Assembly (NCBI GenBank): GCA_020638735.1 | Contig: JACKHZ010000009.1 | Location: 124,001 to 188,000, forward strand | From: Planctomycetota bacterium | Lineage (GTDB): Bacteria; Planctomycetota; UBA1135; UBA2386 | Length of the DNA: 64,000 nucleotides | Direction of reading: 5' to 3' | Part shown: piece after piece, positions 63,031 to 64,000 of the stretch | Position numbering within the stretch: position 1 is the stretch's first letter | Layout of the letters: each line of letters starts with the position of its first letter | Program-made: the position numbers and the translations under genes | Notes under the pieces: generated by a model | Database searches by the model: none | Seen by the model: the letters and a program-made list of their open reading frames with translations, nothing else | What the model was told of the DNA's origin: nothing

Positions 63031-64000
63031 TCAGCGGCGGCCCGGCGCGGGCCAGGTGAGCACCTGTCCGACAGCGTCGAGCCGCGGCCCAAGCGCTTCG
63101 TACGGCACATCCTGCACCGCCAGGTCGCGCTCGATGCAAAGCCCGGCGGCGACCGCCGCCGACTGCGCCAGGACCATGAACACCGGCTCCATGCGCACCG
63201 AGCCGAAGGCGATGTGGCTGGCGCTCAGGCACACCGGCACCAGCAGGTTGTCGACCTCGCCGCGCTTCGGCACCAGCGCCCGGTAGGAGATGCCGTACGG
63301 CTTCGGCACGCGCACCTGCACGTCGCCTTCGTTGCGCACCGCGCCGTCGGCGGCGACGTAGCGTTGCACGTTGTGGCTGTCCATCGTGTAGGCGGCGAGC
63401 CCGACCGGGTCGACGCACGCCTCGCGGCCCATGCAGTGATGCTCGGTGACGACGAAGTCCCCGACCAGGCGCCGGCCTTCGCGCACGTAGAGCAGCGGCG
63501 GCCAGTGGCCGTTGTCGACGAACTCGTCGGCGGCGAGACCGAAGCGCTGGAAGTGCTCGCGCACCTTCACCGGCACGCGCGCGTGGTTGGCCAGCGTCCA
63601 CAACAGGCCCTGCTGGTAGCGGCGGTGGCCGACGGCGAGCGCCGCGCGCTCGGCATGGCTGGCCGTCGGCCAGTCGTAGTTGCCGCCGATCCAGTCGCTG
63701 GAGAACGCGCCGTTGTTGTTGCTGTCGGTCTTGCGGTTGGGCATCCACACCGGGTGCCACGGCGCCATCGTGCTGCCGGCCTCGAAGTGGCGCAGCAGCA
63801 GCTCGTAGTCGCGCTCGTCGTAGCCTTCGGGCTTGGGCCACGGCAGGCGATTGTCGGGGTCGTCCGTGGCGCAGATGCGGTAGCAGTACGCCTGCACGCG
63901 CGCGTCGGCGGCGCCTTCCTCGCCGGGGCCGCCGTCGTGCACACCCGACACCAGCCCGCTCGACGGGTCGCCCGGCACGACGTAGGCGTCGACCCGGCCC
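63031..64000 (-). CDS. FAD-dependent oxidoreductase, xanthan-lyase-like (3' part)
   Basis: Only the last 323 residues are in the window; the frame runs off the right edge with no start codon of its own there. The end fits the FAD_oxidored family (PF12831) that is abundant in planctomycetes. It has PYGISYRALVPKRGEVDNLL, PVCLSASHIAFGSVRMEPVF and MVLAQSAAVAAGLCIE, the usual FAD-contact and C-terminal motifs. The N-terminal dinucleotide motif would lie outside the window. The substrate is unknown; relatives are often secreted or linked to polysaccharide use. Confidence 0.85.
   Translation of the reverse strand, partial: GRVDAYVVPGDPSSGLVSGVHDGGPGEEGAADARVQAYCYRICATDDPDNRLPWPKPEGYDERDYELLLRHFEAGSTMAPWHPVWMPNRKTDSNNNGAFSSDWIGGNYDWPTASHAERAALAVGHRRYQQGLLWTLANHARVPVKVREHFQRFGLAADEFVDNGHWPPLLYVREGRRLVGDFVVTEHHCMGREACVDPVGLAAYTMDSHNVQRYVAADGAVRNEGDVQVRVPKPYGISYRALVPKRGEVDNLLVPVCLSASHIAFGSVRMEPVFMVLAQSAAVAAGLCIERDLAVQDVPYEALGPRLDAVGQVLTWPAPGRR

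Overview
The window is GC-rich bacterial chromosome, densely packed and mostly housekeeping in content. Several traits together suggest a deep-branching, marine-type member of the Planctomycetota. These are secreted or lipid-anchored proteins with HEAT repeats, Kelch repeats and a formylglycine-generating-enzyme-like fold, a xanthan-lyase-like FAD oxidoreductase, GIDE-LemA and TraB/GspG fusions, and a shared C-terminal module on extracellular proteins. This placement is inference; there is no rRNA in the window. I see no tRNA, rRNA, insertion sequence, prophage or CRISPR array.

Layout. 0-8.8 kb: a membrane HEAT protein, metK, a small lipoprotein coupled to a DadA-type oxidoreductase, an ABC-2 exporter (NatAB-like) and an SDR enzyme. 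8.8-12.1 kb: a poly(A)-polymerase-type nucleotidyltransferase with a very long charged tail, an apparent AUC start and a possible translational switch, overlapping panB. 13-21 kb: purL (with PurS-like N-terminus) and purQ, a GIDE-LemA protein, then on the minus strand purD, fur and a sigma-54 response regulator that overlaps fur. 21-27 kb: a five-gene envelope lipoprotein cluster including LpoB-like and COG3014-like proteins. 27-35 kb: an ion-transporter-superfamily permease, a U32-peptidase/RlhA-type protein convergent with and overlapping no gene but next to a divergently transcribed chorismate mutase, a PAS hybrid kinase and a PhyH dioxygenase.

35-47 kb: a 1000-residue amidase with a nested golvesin-like domain, an actin-like ATPase paired with a coiled-coil protein, then rhomboid-folP-queC-lipoprotein-lgt reading on the minus strand. 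47-54 kb: an eboA-eboB pair, a Kelch protein, an FGE-like lipoprotein, a selenoprotein and prfC. 54-64 kb: secreted proteins of unknown role, gnd, ndk, rqcH, a TraB-GspG fusion and the 3' part of an FAD oxidoreductase.

The strongest discovery is at 51310-52764. Two apparently separate reading frames are one gene in which TGA (51547-51549) sits in the deiodinase motif GSYT-U-PPF. It is followed by a hairpin whose ten-base core matches, from memory, the Escherichia coli fdhF SECIS. The product is predicted to be a secreted deiodinase-like selenoprotein fused to an SGNH hydrolase. Other strong leads are the pcnB leader and tail, the actin-like/coiled-coil pair, the LpoB-type lipoprotein cluster, the prephenate link between chorismate mutase and the U32 protein, and the minimal ebo pair. 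Many genes lack a Shine-Dalgarno sequence and have a TAnnnT box a few bases before the start, which suggests leaderless or short-leader mRNAs.
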